The position numbers and the translations under genes were made by a program. A DNA stretch of 64,000 nt from Alphaproteobacteria bacterium (GTDB taxonomy: Bacteria > Pseudomonadota > Alphaproteobacteria > UBA9219). The stretch spans positions 213,915-277,914 of the forward strand of contig JAMFSS010000002.1 of the NCBI GenBank assembly GCA_026225415.1, given 5' to 3'. This document shows, piece after piece, positions 55,339 to 64,000 of this stretch; within the stretch, counting starts at the first letter, position 1, and each line of letters begins with the position of its first letter. The notes beneath the pieces were generated by a model. It ran no database searches. It saw nothing but the letters and a program-made list of their open reading frames with translations, and was not told the origin of the DNA.

Positions 55339-56363
55339 TGGCCGCACCCCGCCTCCGTGAAGATGTAAAATCCCTATCCGGGCTGGAAAAATCAGCACTG
55401 TTCATTTTGTCGTTGGGCGAAGAGCACGCAGCGCGTATTTTCGGTCATCTGAACGATGATGAAATCAAGGATCTGTCACAGGTAATGTCCAATCTGGGCA
55501 ATGTCAGCTCCAACCTTGTCGAAAAACTGTTTATGGAGTTTGCGGAATCCATGTCGGCATCGGGCGGCACCGTCGGCACATTGGAATCCACCGAACGTTT
55601 GTTGATGAAGGTTTTGGACAAAAATCGCGTCGGCAATATTATGGAAGATATCCGCGGCCCCGCCGGCCGCACGATGTGGGACAAGCTGGCCAACGTCAAT
55701 GAAGCGGTTTTGGCCGCCTATCTGAAAAACGAATATCCGCAAACGGTCGCCGTGGTCGTTTCCAAAATCAAGCCCGATCACGCCGCCCGCGTTCTGTCGC
55801 AGCTGCCCGAAAGCTTTGCGATGGAAGTTATCACCCGCATGCTGCGCATGGAATCGGTGCAAAAAGACGTTATCGACGATATCGAACGCACCTTGCGCAA
55901 CGAGTTCATGAGCAATCTGGCGCGCACCAACCGCCGCGACAGCCACGAAATGATGGCCGAAATTTTCAATAATCTTGACCGCGCCAACGAAGCGAAATTT
56001 ATGACCGCGCTGGAAGAACGCAACCGCGATGCCGCAGATAAAATCAAAGGCCTGATGTTCACCTTTGAAGATCTGCAAAAACTGGATGGCGGCGCTATAC
56101 AGGCGATTTTGCGTGTGGCCGACAAAGGCAAATTGCCAACCGCCCTCAAAGGCGCATCGGATGCGATCAAGGATTTGTTCTTTGGCAATATGTCGGAACG
56201 TGCCGGTAAATTGCTTAAGGAAGATATCGCTGCCATGGGCCCTGTGCGTTTGAAGGATGTCGAGGAATCGCAGACCCATTTGATCGCCGTCGCCAAGGAT
56301 CTGGCGGCCAAGGGCGAAATTGTCATAGCAAAGGATAGCGCAGAAGATGAACTTGTCTATTGA
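55338..56363 (+). CDS. fliG: Flagellar motor switch protein FliG
   Basis: 341 residues. N-terminal FliF-binding part [23 protein letters not shown], middle [25 protein letters not shown] and C-terminal motor domain ([24 protein letters not shown]...[27 protein letters not shown]) are all present. It overlaps fliF by 1 base and fliH by 17 bases. Confidence 0.97.
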   Translation: MAAPRLREDVKSLSGLEKSALFILSLGEEHAARIFGHLNDDEIKDLSQVMSNLGNVSSNLVEKLFMEFAESMSASGGTVGTLESTERLLMKVLDKNRVGNIMEDIRGPAGRTMWDKLANVNEAVLAAYLKNEYPQTVAVVVSKIKPDHAARVLSQLPESFAMEVITRMLRMESVQKDVIDDIERTLRNEFMSNLARTNRRDSHEMMAEIFNNLDRANEAKFMTALEERNRDAADKIKGLMFTFEDLQKLDGGAIQAILRVADKGKLPTALKGASDAIKDLFFGNMSERAGKLLKEDIAAMGPVRLKDVEESQTHLIAVAKDLAAKGEIVIAKDSAEDELVY

Positions 56364-56988
56364 TCCCAAAGAAGCGGCGGATACCCAACCCCGCAAATTT
56401 ATGTTCGACCGCTCGTTCGACGACGCCGCCATTGTGCATCGCGCACAGGAACGCAAACCCGTTATCTTAAAACCCGAACAATATGACGCGCTGAAAAAAG
56501 AATCTTTCGATGCTGGGTTTGTCGAAGGAGAAAAAGCCGGCAAGGACGCGCAGACCGCGCATCTGGATGCGACGGTCGCCAAAATCGACGCCAGCATGGG
56601 TCTATTGATCAAAAGCATGGCGGCATTGGCCGAAGAACAACAAATCGATACGCGCAAGCTGGCTTTGTCGATTGCCAAAAAAATCCTGCCTCAATTTGCG
56701 GCGCGTAACGGCATGGCGGAAATCGAAGCCCTGCTCAATGACAGCATCCGCGAAATGGCGCGCGAACCACGTTTGGTCGTGCGTGTGCAGGAAAGCGAAT
56801 TTGACGCGGTCAATGAACGGGTTCAGGCGATTGCGACGCAACGCGCCTATTCCGGTAAGGTGATCGTGTTGGCCGATGCCGAAATTCAGGCGGGCGATTG
56901 CCGGATTGAATGGGCCGATGGCGGCGTTGAACGCAATAGTGATTCCACGATGCAAAGCATCGAACAAACCCTGCTTCCAACCAATTAA
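56347..56988 (+). CDS. fliH: Flagellar export ATPase regulator FliH-like protein
   Basis: 213 residues. Central coiled region [32 protein letters not shown] carries the GxxxG-type spacing of FliH. A C-terminal domain ([13 protein letters not shown]...[24 protein letters not shown]) matches the FliH/HrpE fold. It links FliI to FliN in the C-ring. fliI itself is not in the window. Confidence 0.85.
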   Translation: MNLSIDPKEAADTQPRKFMFDRSFDDAAIVHRAQERKPVILKPEQYDALKKESFDAGFVEGEKAGKDAQTAHLDATVAKIDASMGLLIKSMAALAEEQQIDTRKLALSIAKKILPQFAARNGMAEIEALLNDSIREMAREPRLVVRVQESEFDAVNERVQAIATQRAYSGKVIVLADAEIQAGDCRIEWADGGVERNSDSTMQSIEQTLLPTN

Positions 56989-57000
56989 AAGGAGACCGCT

Positions 57001-57333
57001 ATGGCTGATGAAAAAGAAGGTTTTACGCTGAACGAATTGGAACCCAATGCCGGTGAAAACACGCGCGACGGGCAACCGATTACCTCCAGCGATCTGGACG
57101 CCGTTTACGGCATCCCGGTCGAAGTCGCCGCCGTTCTTGGCAAAGCCGAAATGCAGGTCAGCCATTTGCTGAAGCTGGGTCGCGGCGCTGTTATCGAACT
57201 CGACCGCAAAGTGGGCGAAGCGATTGATATTTATGTCAACAACCGTTTGGTGGCGCGTGGCGAAGTCGTGGTGGTCGAAGACCGCCTGGGCATCACCATG
57301 ACCGAAATCATCAAATCGGACAGGATCGGATAA
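57001..57333 (+). CDS. fliN: Flagellar motor switch protein FliN
   Basis: 110 residues. The SpoA domain DAVYGIPVEVAAVLGKAEMQVSHLLKLGRGAVIELDRKVGEAIDIYVNNRLVARGEVVVV is classic FliN. A 25-residue acidic lead precedes it. ATG has an AGGAGA ribosome site. fliM is not encoded here, so the rest of the switch complex is elsewhere. Confidence 0.95.
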   Translation: MADEKEGFTLNELEPNAGENTRDGQPITSSDLDAVYGIPVEVAAVLGKAEMQVSHLLKLGRGAVIELDRKVGEAIDIYVNNRLVARGEVVVVEDRLGITMTEIIKSDRIG

Positions 57334-57459
57334 GGAAGAAGAGGATAAGGAGAAAAAAGAACGAGCAAAAACGAGGGTCGACCTCACCGATAACACTCAT
57401 CTTTGCTCACCCTTTTCCCTAACCCCTTCTGCAACAACAGGATACAAGGACAAAACACT

Positions 57460-58821
57460 ATGCGTCTTCTTATCGTCGGACAACTTGAAGGCCCCCTTGG
57501 CACCGCAGGGCGCATAGCGACCCAACGCGGCGCCAAAGTCGCCCATATCGACAGCGTGCAAGGCGCGTTAAACGCCTTGCGGAATGGCCAGGGCGCCGAT
57601 CTGGTCATGTGCGATGTTGTGCTGGATATTGCGCAACTGATCGACAGTTTGAAATCCGAACGCATTACGGTTCCGGTTATCGCCTGCGGCGTGACCAATG
57701 ACGCATCCGCCGCCGTTCGCGCCATTCGCGCGGGCGCCAAGGAATATGTGCCTTTGCCGCCCGATGCCGAATTGATTGCCGCCGTTTTGCAAGCGGTTGC
57801 CGAAGAAGATTCGACCTTTATCGCCAAAGACGCATCGATGCAGCCCTTGCTGCAAATGGTTGACCGCGTGGGCGGCAGCGATGCCTCGATCCTCATCACC
57901 GGCGAAAGCGGCACCGGCAAGGAAGTGATGGCGCGTTATATCCATCGCAAGAGCCGCCGCGCCGCAGGCAATTTCGTTTCCGTCAATTGCGCGGCCATTC
58001 CCGACAATTTGCTGGAGTCGGAATTGTTCGGCCATGAAAAAGGCGCGTTCACGGGTGCCGTCGCCCGCCGTATCGGTAAATTTGAAGAAGCCAATGGCGG
58101 CACCTTATTGCTGGATGAAATCAGCGAAATGGATATCCGTTTGCAGGCCAAATTATTGCGCGCGATTCAGGAACGCGAAATCGACCGCGTAGGCGGCACG
58201 CAACCGATTAAAATCGATATCCGCCTTATCGCGACATCCAACCGCGATCTGGAAGAAGAAGTGAAAGCCAAACGCTTCCGTGAAGATTTGTATTTCCGTT
58301 TGAATGTCGTCAATTTGCATTTACCGCCCTTGCGCCAACGCATTGCCGATATCGTGGCGCTGGCAACATACTTTGCCAATAAATATGCCAAAGCTAACGG
58401 TCTGCCGGAAAAAGTGATTTCGTCTGCATCCTCCGCCGCGTTGCAAGCCCATCATTGGCGCGGCAATGTGCGCGAATTGGAAAACACCATGCACCGCGCC
58501 ATTCTTCTGTCGCAAACGCCGCAGATTGAACCTGAATCCATCATGTTGTCGGGTCAGGGTTTTGCCCCCGCCGTGTCACCAGCCGAATTGGTTGTTAAGG
58601 CCGCATCAGGCATTAACAGCAATGGCGGTTTGGTTGGCCGCACCGTGGCCGATGTCGAACGCGATCTGATCATCGACACGCTCAGCCATTGTTTGGGCAA
58701 CCGCACGCATGCCGCCAATATTCTGGGTATTTCCATCCGCACCTTGCGCAACAAGCTCAAGCAATATGGTGATGAAGGCGTGCCTGTGCCGGGCGGAAAC
58801 GAAGAACGCGCTGTTTCTTAA
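57460..58821 (+). CDS. flbD: Sigma-54-dependent flagellar regulator FlbD
   Basis: 453 residues from ATG at 57460; the track adds 19 residues. The N-terminal receiver-like domain is divergent, with CDVVLD the only candidate Asp region. AAA+ domain: Walker A GESGTGKEVMAR, sigma-54 contact loop FGHEKGAFTGAVARR, Walker B GGTLLLDEISEMD and the arginine region FREDLYFRLNVVNLHLPPLRQR. The C-terminal Fis-like helix-turn-helix is GNRTHAANILGISIRTLRNKLKQY. In Caulobacter FlbD activates late flagellar genes and represses early ones. Confidence 0.93.
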   Translation: MRLLIVGQLEGPLGTAGRIATQRGAKVAHIDSVQGALNALRNGQGADLVMCDVVLDIAQLIDSLKSERITVPVIACGVTNDASAAVRAIRAGAKEYVPLPPDAELIAAVLQAVAEEDSTFIAKDASMQPLLQMVDRVGGSDASILITGESGTGKEVMARYIHRKSRRAAGNFVSVNCAAIPDNLLESELFGHEKGAFTGAVARRIGKFEEANGGTLLLDEISEMDIRLQAKLLRAIQEREIDRVGGTQPIKIDIRLIATSNRDLEEEVKAKRFREDLYFRLNVVNLHLPPLRQRIADIVALATYFANKYAKANGLPEKVISSASSAALQAHHWRGNVRELENTMHRAILLSQTPQIEPESIMLSGQGFAPAVSPAELVVKAASGINSNGGLVGRTVADVERDLIIDTLSHCLGNRTHAANILGISIRTLRNKLKQYGDEGVPVPGGNEERAVS

Positions 58822-58835
58822 ATCAGTTGGATTTA

Positions 58836-59099
58836 GGGTCTAGGCCTATAAATAACGTGAGGTTCTGTTTGAATAGGAAAACGAAATGCAAGGCGACAAA
58901 CGATGCCGTACTTAATGTACGGCGAGTGCAGTCAACGCTGCAGTTCGCTTTCCTATTCAAACCCGTAGGGCGCGACGAAAATGCCGCCCGGACGTCACCA
59001 AAAAGCTTGTCCGTATCACGCGATACGCTCTGCGCTTTTTGGCTAGCCGGACAACATTTTCGACCGCGCAGAACCCACGTTATTTATAGGCCTAGACCC
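58836..59099. mobile_element. MITE-like element between flbD and flhA
   Basis: 264-bp non-coding element with perfect 24-bp terminal inverted repeats (58836-58859 and 59076-59099; begin GGGTCTAGGCCTATAAATAA), flanked on both sides by TA (58834-58835 and 59100-59101). TA flanks suit a Tc1/mariner (IS630)-type target duplication. Inside are two hairpin domains: one with 14-bp arms (58867-58880 / 58949-58962) around GCCGTAC/GTACGGC, and one with 9-bp arms CCAAAAAGC/GCTTTTTGG around GTATC/GATAC. No ORF. The right end stops 2 bases before the flhA ATG. Confidence 0.88.
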
Positions 59100-59101
59100 T
59101 A

Positions 59102-61186
59102 ATGACCGATCAATCCACAACAGCATCCGACCCGTTTAGCGGCTTCTTCAAACGTGGCGAAGTATGGTTTGGTATCGGCCTGTTGATGATTTTAACGGGC
59201 TTGATATTCCCGTTGCCGCCGTTTCTGGTTGATATCGGCCTGGCGATTTCCATCACCTTCGCGGTTCTGATTTTGATGACCGTGTTGTTCATCGGGAAAC
59301 CGTTGGAATTCAGCTCGTTCCCGACCGTCCTTCTTATCGCAACCCTTATCCGCCTTACGCTTAACCTTGGCACCTCGCGTCTTGTTTTGACCTACGGTAA
59401 CGAAGGCACCGCAGCGGCGGGGCATGTGGTTGAATCTTTCGCCTCTCTGGTCATGGGCGGCGATTTCATCATCGGCGTGATTGTTTTTGCCATTCTTACG
59501 CTTGTCAATTTCGTGGTCATCACCAAAGGTTCGGGCCGTATCGCCGAAGTCGCGGCGCGCTTTACGTTGGATGCGATGCCCGGCAAGCAAATGGCTATCG
59601 ACGCCGATCTGTCATCCGGCCTTATCAACGAAGATCAGGCGCGCAAACGCCGCAAAGAACTAGAAGACGAAAGCAGCTTTTTCGGTTCGATGGATGGTTC
59701 TGCCAAATTCGTGCGCGGTGATGCCGTTGCCGGTCTGGTCATCACTTTTGTTAATGCCATCGGTGGCATCGTCCTTGGCACCTTCCGTCACAACATGCCT
59801 ATTTTGCAGGCGGCGGACACCTATGTTCGTCTGACGGTCGGCGATGGTCTTGTCACGCAAATCCCTGCCCTGCTGGTTTCCGTCGCCGCCGGTTTGCTGG
59901 TCACAAAAACCAATGTGCAAGGCTCAACCGACAAAGCCCTGTTCAACCAGCTGGCGGGATATCCGATGGCGCTGGGCATGAGTTCCGGCATGTTGTGCGT
60001 GTTGGCGTTACTGCCCGGTATGCCCTTCATCCCCTTTGCGTTGCTCAGCGCTCTATCCGGTTTCACTTGCTATATGGTCATTCAACAAGCCAAAAACCGT
60101 GTCAGTGACCAACTCACCACGGACAATAAAAACAAACCGGCGACTGTTGCCGAAGAACCGATTGCTAAATCCTTGTCCATCGACATGATCCGTTTGGAAT
60201 TGGGCTATGCCTTGCTCAGCCTTATCAACAGCGAGGCAGGCCAACGTTTAACCGATCAGATTAAGGGTCTGCGTAAACAATTGGCGGGTGATATGGGTTT
60301 CATCATGCCTGCGGTGCGCATACAGGATAATTTGCAATTGCCTCCTAATTCTTATGTGTTGCGCGTCAAGGAAATTGAAGCCGGTCGTGGTGATTTGCGT
60401 CCCGGCATGTTGCTGGTTATGGACCCGCGCGGGCAAACCATCACTTTGCCCGGCGAAGCGACACAGGAACCAACCTTTGGTCTGGCCGCCACATGGATCG
60501 ACCCGACCTACCGTGAAGAAGCATTGTTCAAAGGTTACACCGTTGTCGACCCACCAACCGTCATCACCACCCATCTGACCGAACTGGTCAAAGATAATAT
60601 GTCGGAATTGCTGTCCTATTCCGAAACGCAAAAACTGCTGGATGAATTGGGTCGCGAGCAACAAAAACTGGTCGCCGATGTTATTCCGGGGCAAATCACC
60701 ATCAGCGGTTTGCAACGCGTTTTACAAAATTTGCTGGCAGAACGTATTTCGGTGCGTGATTTGCCAACCATATTGGAAGGCATTTCCGAAGCAACCGCCG
60801 TTACGCGTAACCTGACCAATATTTCGGAACATGTGCGCACGCGTCTGGCGCGGCAAATTTCAGATGCCAACACCAATGATGTGGGCTATATTCCGATGGT
60901 GACATTATCTCCGGAATGGGAACAGGCCTTCGCCGAATATGTTATTGGTGAAGGCGACAATCGCCAATTGGCGATGCCACCCAGCAAGTTGCAACAATTC
61001 ATCACATCCATCCGCCAAAGCTATGACCGCTTCGCCGCCATGGGTGAATCCCCTGTGCTGCTGACCAGTGGCCCCATTCGTGGTTATGTGCGTTCCGTGG
61101 TCGAACGGTTCCGGCCTTCGACAACGGTGTTATCGCAAAATGAAATTCATCCAAAAGCAAAAATTAAAACTTTGGGACAGATATGA
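59102..61186 (+). CDS. flhA: Flagellar export gate protein FlhA
   Basis: 694 residues. Eight N-terminal membrane helices, with the FHIPEP signature FPTVLLIATLIRLTLNLGTSRLVLTYGNEGTAAAGHVVESF and RFTLDAMPGKQMAIDADLSSGLINEDQARKRRKELEDESSF. The C-terminal cytosolic ring domain (KSLSIDMIRLELGYALLSLINSE...LQNLLAERISVRDLPTILEGISEA) is intact. The start codon lies directly after the MITE and has no good ribosome site. Confidence 0.97.
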   Translation: MTDQSTTASDPFSGFFKRGEVWFGIGLLMILTGLIFPLPPFLVDIGLAISITFAVLILMTVLFIGKPLEFSSFPTVLLIATLIRLTLNLGTSRLVLTYGNEGTAAAGHVVESFASLVMGGDFIIGVIVFAILTLVNFVVITKGSGRIAEVAARFTLDAMPGKQMAIDADLSSGLINEDQARKRRKELEDESSFFGSMDGSAKFVRGDAVAGLVITFVNAIGGIVLGTFRHNMPILQAADTYVRLTVGDGLVTQIPALLVSVAAGLLVTKTNVQGSTDKALFNQLAGYPMALGMSSGMLCVLALLPGMPFIPFALLSALSGFTCYMVIQQAKNRVSDQLTTDNKNKPATVAEEPIAKSLSIDMIRLELGYALLSLINSEAGQRLTDQIKGLRKQLAGDMGFIMPAVRIQDNLQLPPNSYVLRVKEIEAGRGDLRPGMLLVMDPRGQTITLPGEATQEPTFGLAATWIDPTYREEALFKGYTVVDPPTVITTHLTELVKDNMSELLSYSETQKLLDELGREQQKLVADVIPGQITISGLQRVLQNLLAERISVRDLPTILEGISEATAVTRNLTNISEHVRTRLARQISDANTNDVGYIPMVTLSPEWEQAFAEYVIGEGDNRQLAMPPSKLQQFITSIRQSYDRFAAMGESPVLLTSGPIRGYVRSVVERFRPSTTVLSQNEIHPKAKIKTLGQI

Positions 61187-61202
61187 AAATTGAGGCATTC
61201 GC

Positions 61203-61757
61203 ATGCTAACCACTCTTGTCATCTGGAAGATTGCGCTAGCATCCGTAGGCATTGCGCTTATCTACTTTGAATGTTCCAAACAAGATTTCAGTTGGGCTGA
61301 AGATTTTTTTGCCAAGCGTTTATGGGATTATACATGGATTGGCTTGGGCATTGCCCTCATTGGCGAATCTTTGGGCTACTCCGAGATTTATTATTCACGC
61401 CGTTTATTTTTTCTATTCACTGATCAAGATTTTAATTCGCTACCAGATCCCGATTTTTTTGCTGGCGCCCTTCTTCTGATAGCTGTTCTGCGAATATTAT
61501 TTGTAAAAATGTCCAACACATATTTAGATGAACAAAAGACCCCAGGGGATATTAATCTTAGGGAACTTGTTGGCAGCGAAGGGCATTTGTTAAAAGATTT
61601 ACATGTGGGACAAACAGCCTTAATAAAAATAGAAAAACCATCTATCGTTGCCATACCTTTTGAATGTTTTTCTGACTCGGTACTTAAAGCTGGGTCTTAT
61701 GTAAAAGTTATCGAAGTTGACTTTAATCTCCTAAAAGTTACAGGGGCCACAGCATGA
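61203..61757 (+). CDS. Unknown membrane protein with NfeD-like C-terminus
   Basis: 184 residues, AT-rich compared with flhA and flhF. Three or so helices in the first 100 residues (IALASVGIALIYFEC, YTWIGLGIALIGESLGY, DFFAGALLLIAVLRILFV). The tail GSEGHLLKDLHVGQTALIKIEKPSIVAIPFECFSDSVLKAGSYVKVIEVDFNLLKV resembles the OB-fold of NfeD. It is embedded between flhA and flhF and overlaps flhF by 4 bases. A flagellar role is not established. Confidence 0.6.
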   Translation: MLTTLVIWKIALASVGIALIYFECSKQDFSWAEDFFAKRLWDYTWIGLGIALIGESLGYSEIYYSRRLFFLFTDQDFNSLPDPDFFAGALLLIAVLRILFVKMSNTYLDEQKTPGDINLRELVGSEGHLLKDLHVGQTALIKIEKPSIVAIPFECFSDSVLKAGSYVKVIEVDFNLLKVTGATA

Positions 61758-62749
61758 GGCTTAAATCATTCCATGGTGCGACACTTACCGAGGCGATGCG
61801 GGCGGTTCGCGAAGCATTGGGCGAAAACGCGATTATCGTGGCAACCCGCGAAGATGAAACCGGGGGTGTACGCGTTACGGCGGCGATTGACGAAGTTCCC
61901 GTATCGTCGCCCGCCGCTACCAGACAATCCCTGCCTGTCGAAGATTCTTCTGAATCGCTGGAAATTATCGCCGAAGCCCTGACCCGCCATCATGTACCGA
62001 CAAATCTGGCAGAAAAACTGATGGCGACATCGACCCAATTCGCCAATGATGATGCTTTGCTTGCGCTCAGCGCCGCGATTGACATGCATTTTAAATTCAC
62101 GCCGGTCAACGAAGACAAACCATTGATGCTGGTGGGGCCACCGGGCGCAGGCAAAACCCTCTGTATCGCCAAATTTGCCACCAAATCGATTATGACCAAA
62201 AAGACACCGACTGTCATCAGCACCGATCTGGAACGTGCCGGCGGGATGGAGCAACTCGCCGCCTTCACGCGCTTGCTTAAACTCAATCTGGTAGAAATCG
62301 AAGATTGGCATTCCTTACGCGACATTATTTCGATGCAAAAGGGCAACCCGATTTTCATCGACACCGCTGGCCGCAATCCGTTCGATGCGGCAGAGCGCGA
62401 AATTTCGCGTGAATATATTTCGGCTGTTGGCGATGCGGCGCTTGTGTTGCCAGCGGGCTTGGATGCGGTTGAAGCAATCGAACTGGCGCATGAGTTTAAA
62501 CATTTGGGCGCATCGCGCCTGATCATCACGCGTATAGACAGCATGCGCCGCATGGGCAGCCTGTTGCGCCTTGCCCATGATGCGCGTTTGCCTCTGGCGA
62601 ATTTCAGCGCGAGCCACAAAGTGACCGAAGCGCTTGCGCCGCTCAACCCCGTGATACTTGCGCGCATGATATTGAAAAAACCCGGCGAGAAAAACGCCGC
62701 AGAACAACCCGCAGAAAAATCCAAATCCGTTTATGGAGGCGCCCAATGA
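61754..62749 (+). CDS. flhF: Flagellar positioning GTPase FlhF
   Basis: 331 residues, SRP-family GTPase that sets polar flagellum site. N-terminal MRLKSFHGATLTEAMRAVREALGENAIIVATRE is the FlhF B-domain start. G1 VGPPGAGKTLCIAKFATK, G3 IDTAGRNPFD and the G4-like IITRIDSMRRMGSLL (TRID in place of TKLD) follow. Starts within the stop of the preceding gene. Confidence 0.92.
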   Translation: MRLKSFHGATLTEAMRAVREALGENAIIVATREDETGGVRVTAAIDEVPVSSPAATRQSLPVEDSSESLEIIAEALTRHHVPTNLAEKLMATSTQFANDDALLALSAAIDMHFKFTPVNEDKPLMLVGPPGAGKTLCIAKFATKSIMTKKTPTVISTDLERAGGMEQLAAFTRLLKLNLVEIEDWHSLRDIISMQKGNPIFIDTAGRNPFDAAEREISREYISAVGDAALVLPAGLDAVEAIELAHEFKHLGASRLIITRIDSMRRMGSLLRLAHDARLPLANFSASHKVTEALAPLNPVILARMILKKPGEKNAAEQPAEKSKSVYGGAQ

Positions 62750-63543
62750 CCGACCCCATCCCCCTGAAAACCGACAAGCAAGCAACACCGATATCGTCGT
62801 TGCAATGCCCGAATATGATAGCGGTCGCCAGCGGCAAAGGTGGCGTGGGCAAAACATGGTTTTCCATCACTTTGTGCCATGCGCTGGCGAAAATGGGCAA
62901 AAAAGCCTTGTTATTCGATGGTGATTTAGGTTTGGCCAATGTCGATATTCAATTGGGCATAACACCCGATAAGGATTTGGGCGCGGTTGTGGAAGGTTCG
63001 TCATCATTGGCATCTGCTGTCACCAAATATCCCGAAGGGGGTTTTGATATTCTGGCCGGACGTTCGGGCTCCGGCTCGCTTGCCACGCTCGCGTCGCAAA
63101 AACTTTCCGAAGTACGCAACGACCTGATTAATTTGGCGAAAAATTACGATGTGCTGGTAGTCGATTTAGGCGCAGGTGTCGAACGGCCCGTTCGGCAAAT
63201 GGCCGGCCCCGCCGCCTATACGCTTGTGATGGTGACGGATGAACCGACATCGCTGACAGATGCCTATGCCTTTATCAAGCTTGGGCGCGCCGCAAATCCG
63301 TTGGCCGAAATGCGTATCGTCGTGAATATGGCGGCCACACCGAACGAAGGGCAAAAGACGTTTGAAACCATCCGCAAGGCATGCGAAAATTTCCTGCATT
63401 ACACGCCGGAACTGGCGGGCGTTATCCGCCGCGATACTAAAGTGCGCGAAGCGATCCGCGCCCAGACGCCCTTGCTGACCCGCTCGCCCGCTTCCGATGC
63501 CGCTTCGGATGTCGAAGCGATAGCGGCGCAGTTGCGGTTGTAG
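62746..63543 (+). CDS. flhG: MinD-like flagellar number regulator FlhG/FleN
   Basis: 265 residues. Deviant Walker A ASGKGGVGKTWFSITLC, switch FDGDLGLANVDIQLGITP and VVDLGAGVERPVRQM. Acts with FlhF in flagellar number and placement. It overlaps flhF by 4 bases and ends the operon. The N-terminal activation helix is short. Confidence 0.92.
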   Translation: MTDPIPLKTDKQATPISSLQCPNMIAVASGKGGVGKTWFSITLCHALAKMGKKALLFDGDLGLANVDIQLGITPDKDLGAVVEGSSSLASAVTKYPEGGFDILAGRSGSGSLATLASQKLSEVRNDLINLAKNYDVLVVDLGAGVERPVRQMAGPAAYTLVMVTDEPTSLTDAYAFIKLGRAANPLAEMRIVVNMAATPNEGQKTFETIRKACENFLHYTPELAGVIRRDTKVREAIRAQTPLLTRSPASDAASDVEAIAAQLRL

Positions 63544-63559
63544 CCATTACTTTTTAAGC

Positions 63560-63985
63560 TTAAGCCCTAGTAGCGGCAGGGAAACCTTGCTTGCTTCTTG
63601 CAAGACGCGCTTCCATCTCTGCGGCTCTTTCTATTACCTTGTGCACTAACGATAGTTCATTAGCCACGGCTAGAACATCATTGAGGATTCGAGCAGTATC
63701 CTTTAATTCCACAGCGGCTTGTTGCGCCAACAATTCTACTCCTGCAGCATAAGATGCAACCTCAGCATCATGTCCAAGCAAACGCCAAGATTTCAAAGAC
63801 CATGTAGGAAGTTTTATTTTTATACTGGTATCAGGCGTTCCATTCACATAAGGAGTAGCCTGCACAACCTCTACAAGGTACGGTGTTTCCCCGCAATCGC
63901 GAGGCCCCGCTTCACGCCCCATACGAGTCACAACATATTGCTGGCGTGGGGGCGCAAACCAGCTATCCATAACCGCAGCATCCAC
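63560..63985 (-). CDS. Unknown protein, possibly truncated at the window edge
   Basis: 141 residues from GTG at 63985; the frame stays open to base 64000, so the true start may lie outside. Contains a helical C-terminal part (AVELKDTARILNDVLAVANELSLVHKVIERAAEMEARLAR). AT-rich. No recognised family; convergent with flhG. Confidence 0.4.
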   Translation of the reverse strand: MDAAVMDSWFAPPRQQYVVTRMGREAGPRDCGETPYLVEVVQATPYVNGTPDTSIKIKLPTWSLKSWRLLGHDAEVASYAAGVELLAQQAAVELKDTARILNDVLAVANELSLVHKVIERAAEMEARLARSKQGFPAATRA

Positions 63986-64000
63986 AAACCGAGTGCACTG

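Overview
This window is alphaproteobacterial chromosome. The markers are a CtrA inhibitor SciP (DUF1153), an RcdA-like DUF1465 protein, an alpha-type SspB adaptor, a circularly permuted (two-piece) tmRNA gene, FlbD and RNase J. The tRNA-His keeps an encoded G-1:C73 pair. As recalled, Caulobacter and rhizobial lineages have lost it, so the source is more likely an early-branching or Rhodospirillales/Micavibrionales-like alphaproteobacterium. No species call is possible. I see no prophage, CRISPR array, rRNA or intact insertion sequence.

Layout. 1-2516: purine synthesis (purC 3' part, purS), a WxxGxW lipoprotein, a polysaccharide deacetylase and sciP. 2515-7232: rnj, a lytic transglycosylase and an acyl-CoA dehydrogenase. 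7273-10789: flagellar cluster 1, with fliE-flgC-flgB leftward and an FlhB-C-like gene, a small unknown gene, fliO and fliP rightward. They diverge from a shared promoter region that contains a CtrA-type box. 10879-23397: a GGDEF protein, argD with an orphan ABC-2 permease, a gamma carbonic anhydrase, two related unknown genes, rpsI-rplM, a low-GC unknown pair, glpX, a DUF192 protein, a hydrolase and an MsbA-like exporter. 23454-26531: a long inverted repeat, a patatin, the permuted ssrA, then sspB and an outer-membrane protein. 26617-40771: two pentapeptide-repeat paralogues, a membrane-anchored His-rich protein, an FkbH-like enzyme, a thioredoxin-2OG oxygenase fusion, recJ, rcdA, tRNA-Gln, exoD and ygfZ. 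40821-53310: aspS, a frameshifted membrane gene, pdxA, a DUF559 gene between perfect 47-bp inverted repeats, atpC-atpD-atpG without atpA/atpH, a ROK kinase, fumC, tRNA-His and glnA. 53662-63543: flagellar cluster 2, fliF-fliG-fliH-fliN-flbD-[264-bp MITE]-flhA-(NfeD-like)-flhF-flhG.

How the genes fit together. The flagellar genes give the MS ring and C-ring switch (FliF, FliG, FliN), the export gate (FliO, FliP, FlhA, an FlhB-C-like protein), the stator-ATPase linker FliH, proximal rod (FlgB, FlgC, FliE) and polar placement control (FlhF, FlhG). FlbD is the sigma-54 activator expected to time their expression. SciP, RcdA, SspB and the tmRNA belong to the CtrA/ClpXP regulatory and proteolytic network known from Caulobacter.

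The strongest unusual signals are the TA-flanked MITE ending directly at the flhA start codon, the DUF559 inverted-repeat cassette, the ssrA-sspB neighbourhood, a homopolymer frameshift after aspS, paired GGCAA-N3-TTGCC palindromes upstream of fliF, and the His-rich anchored protein. Everything was read by eye from the sequence; no searches were run.
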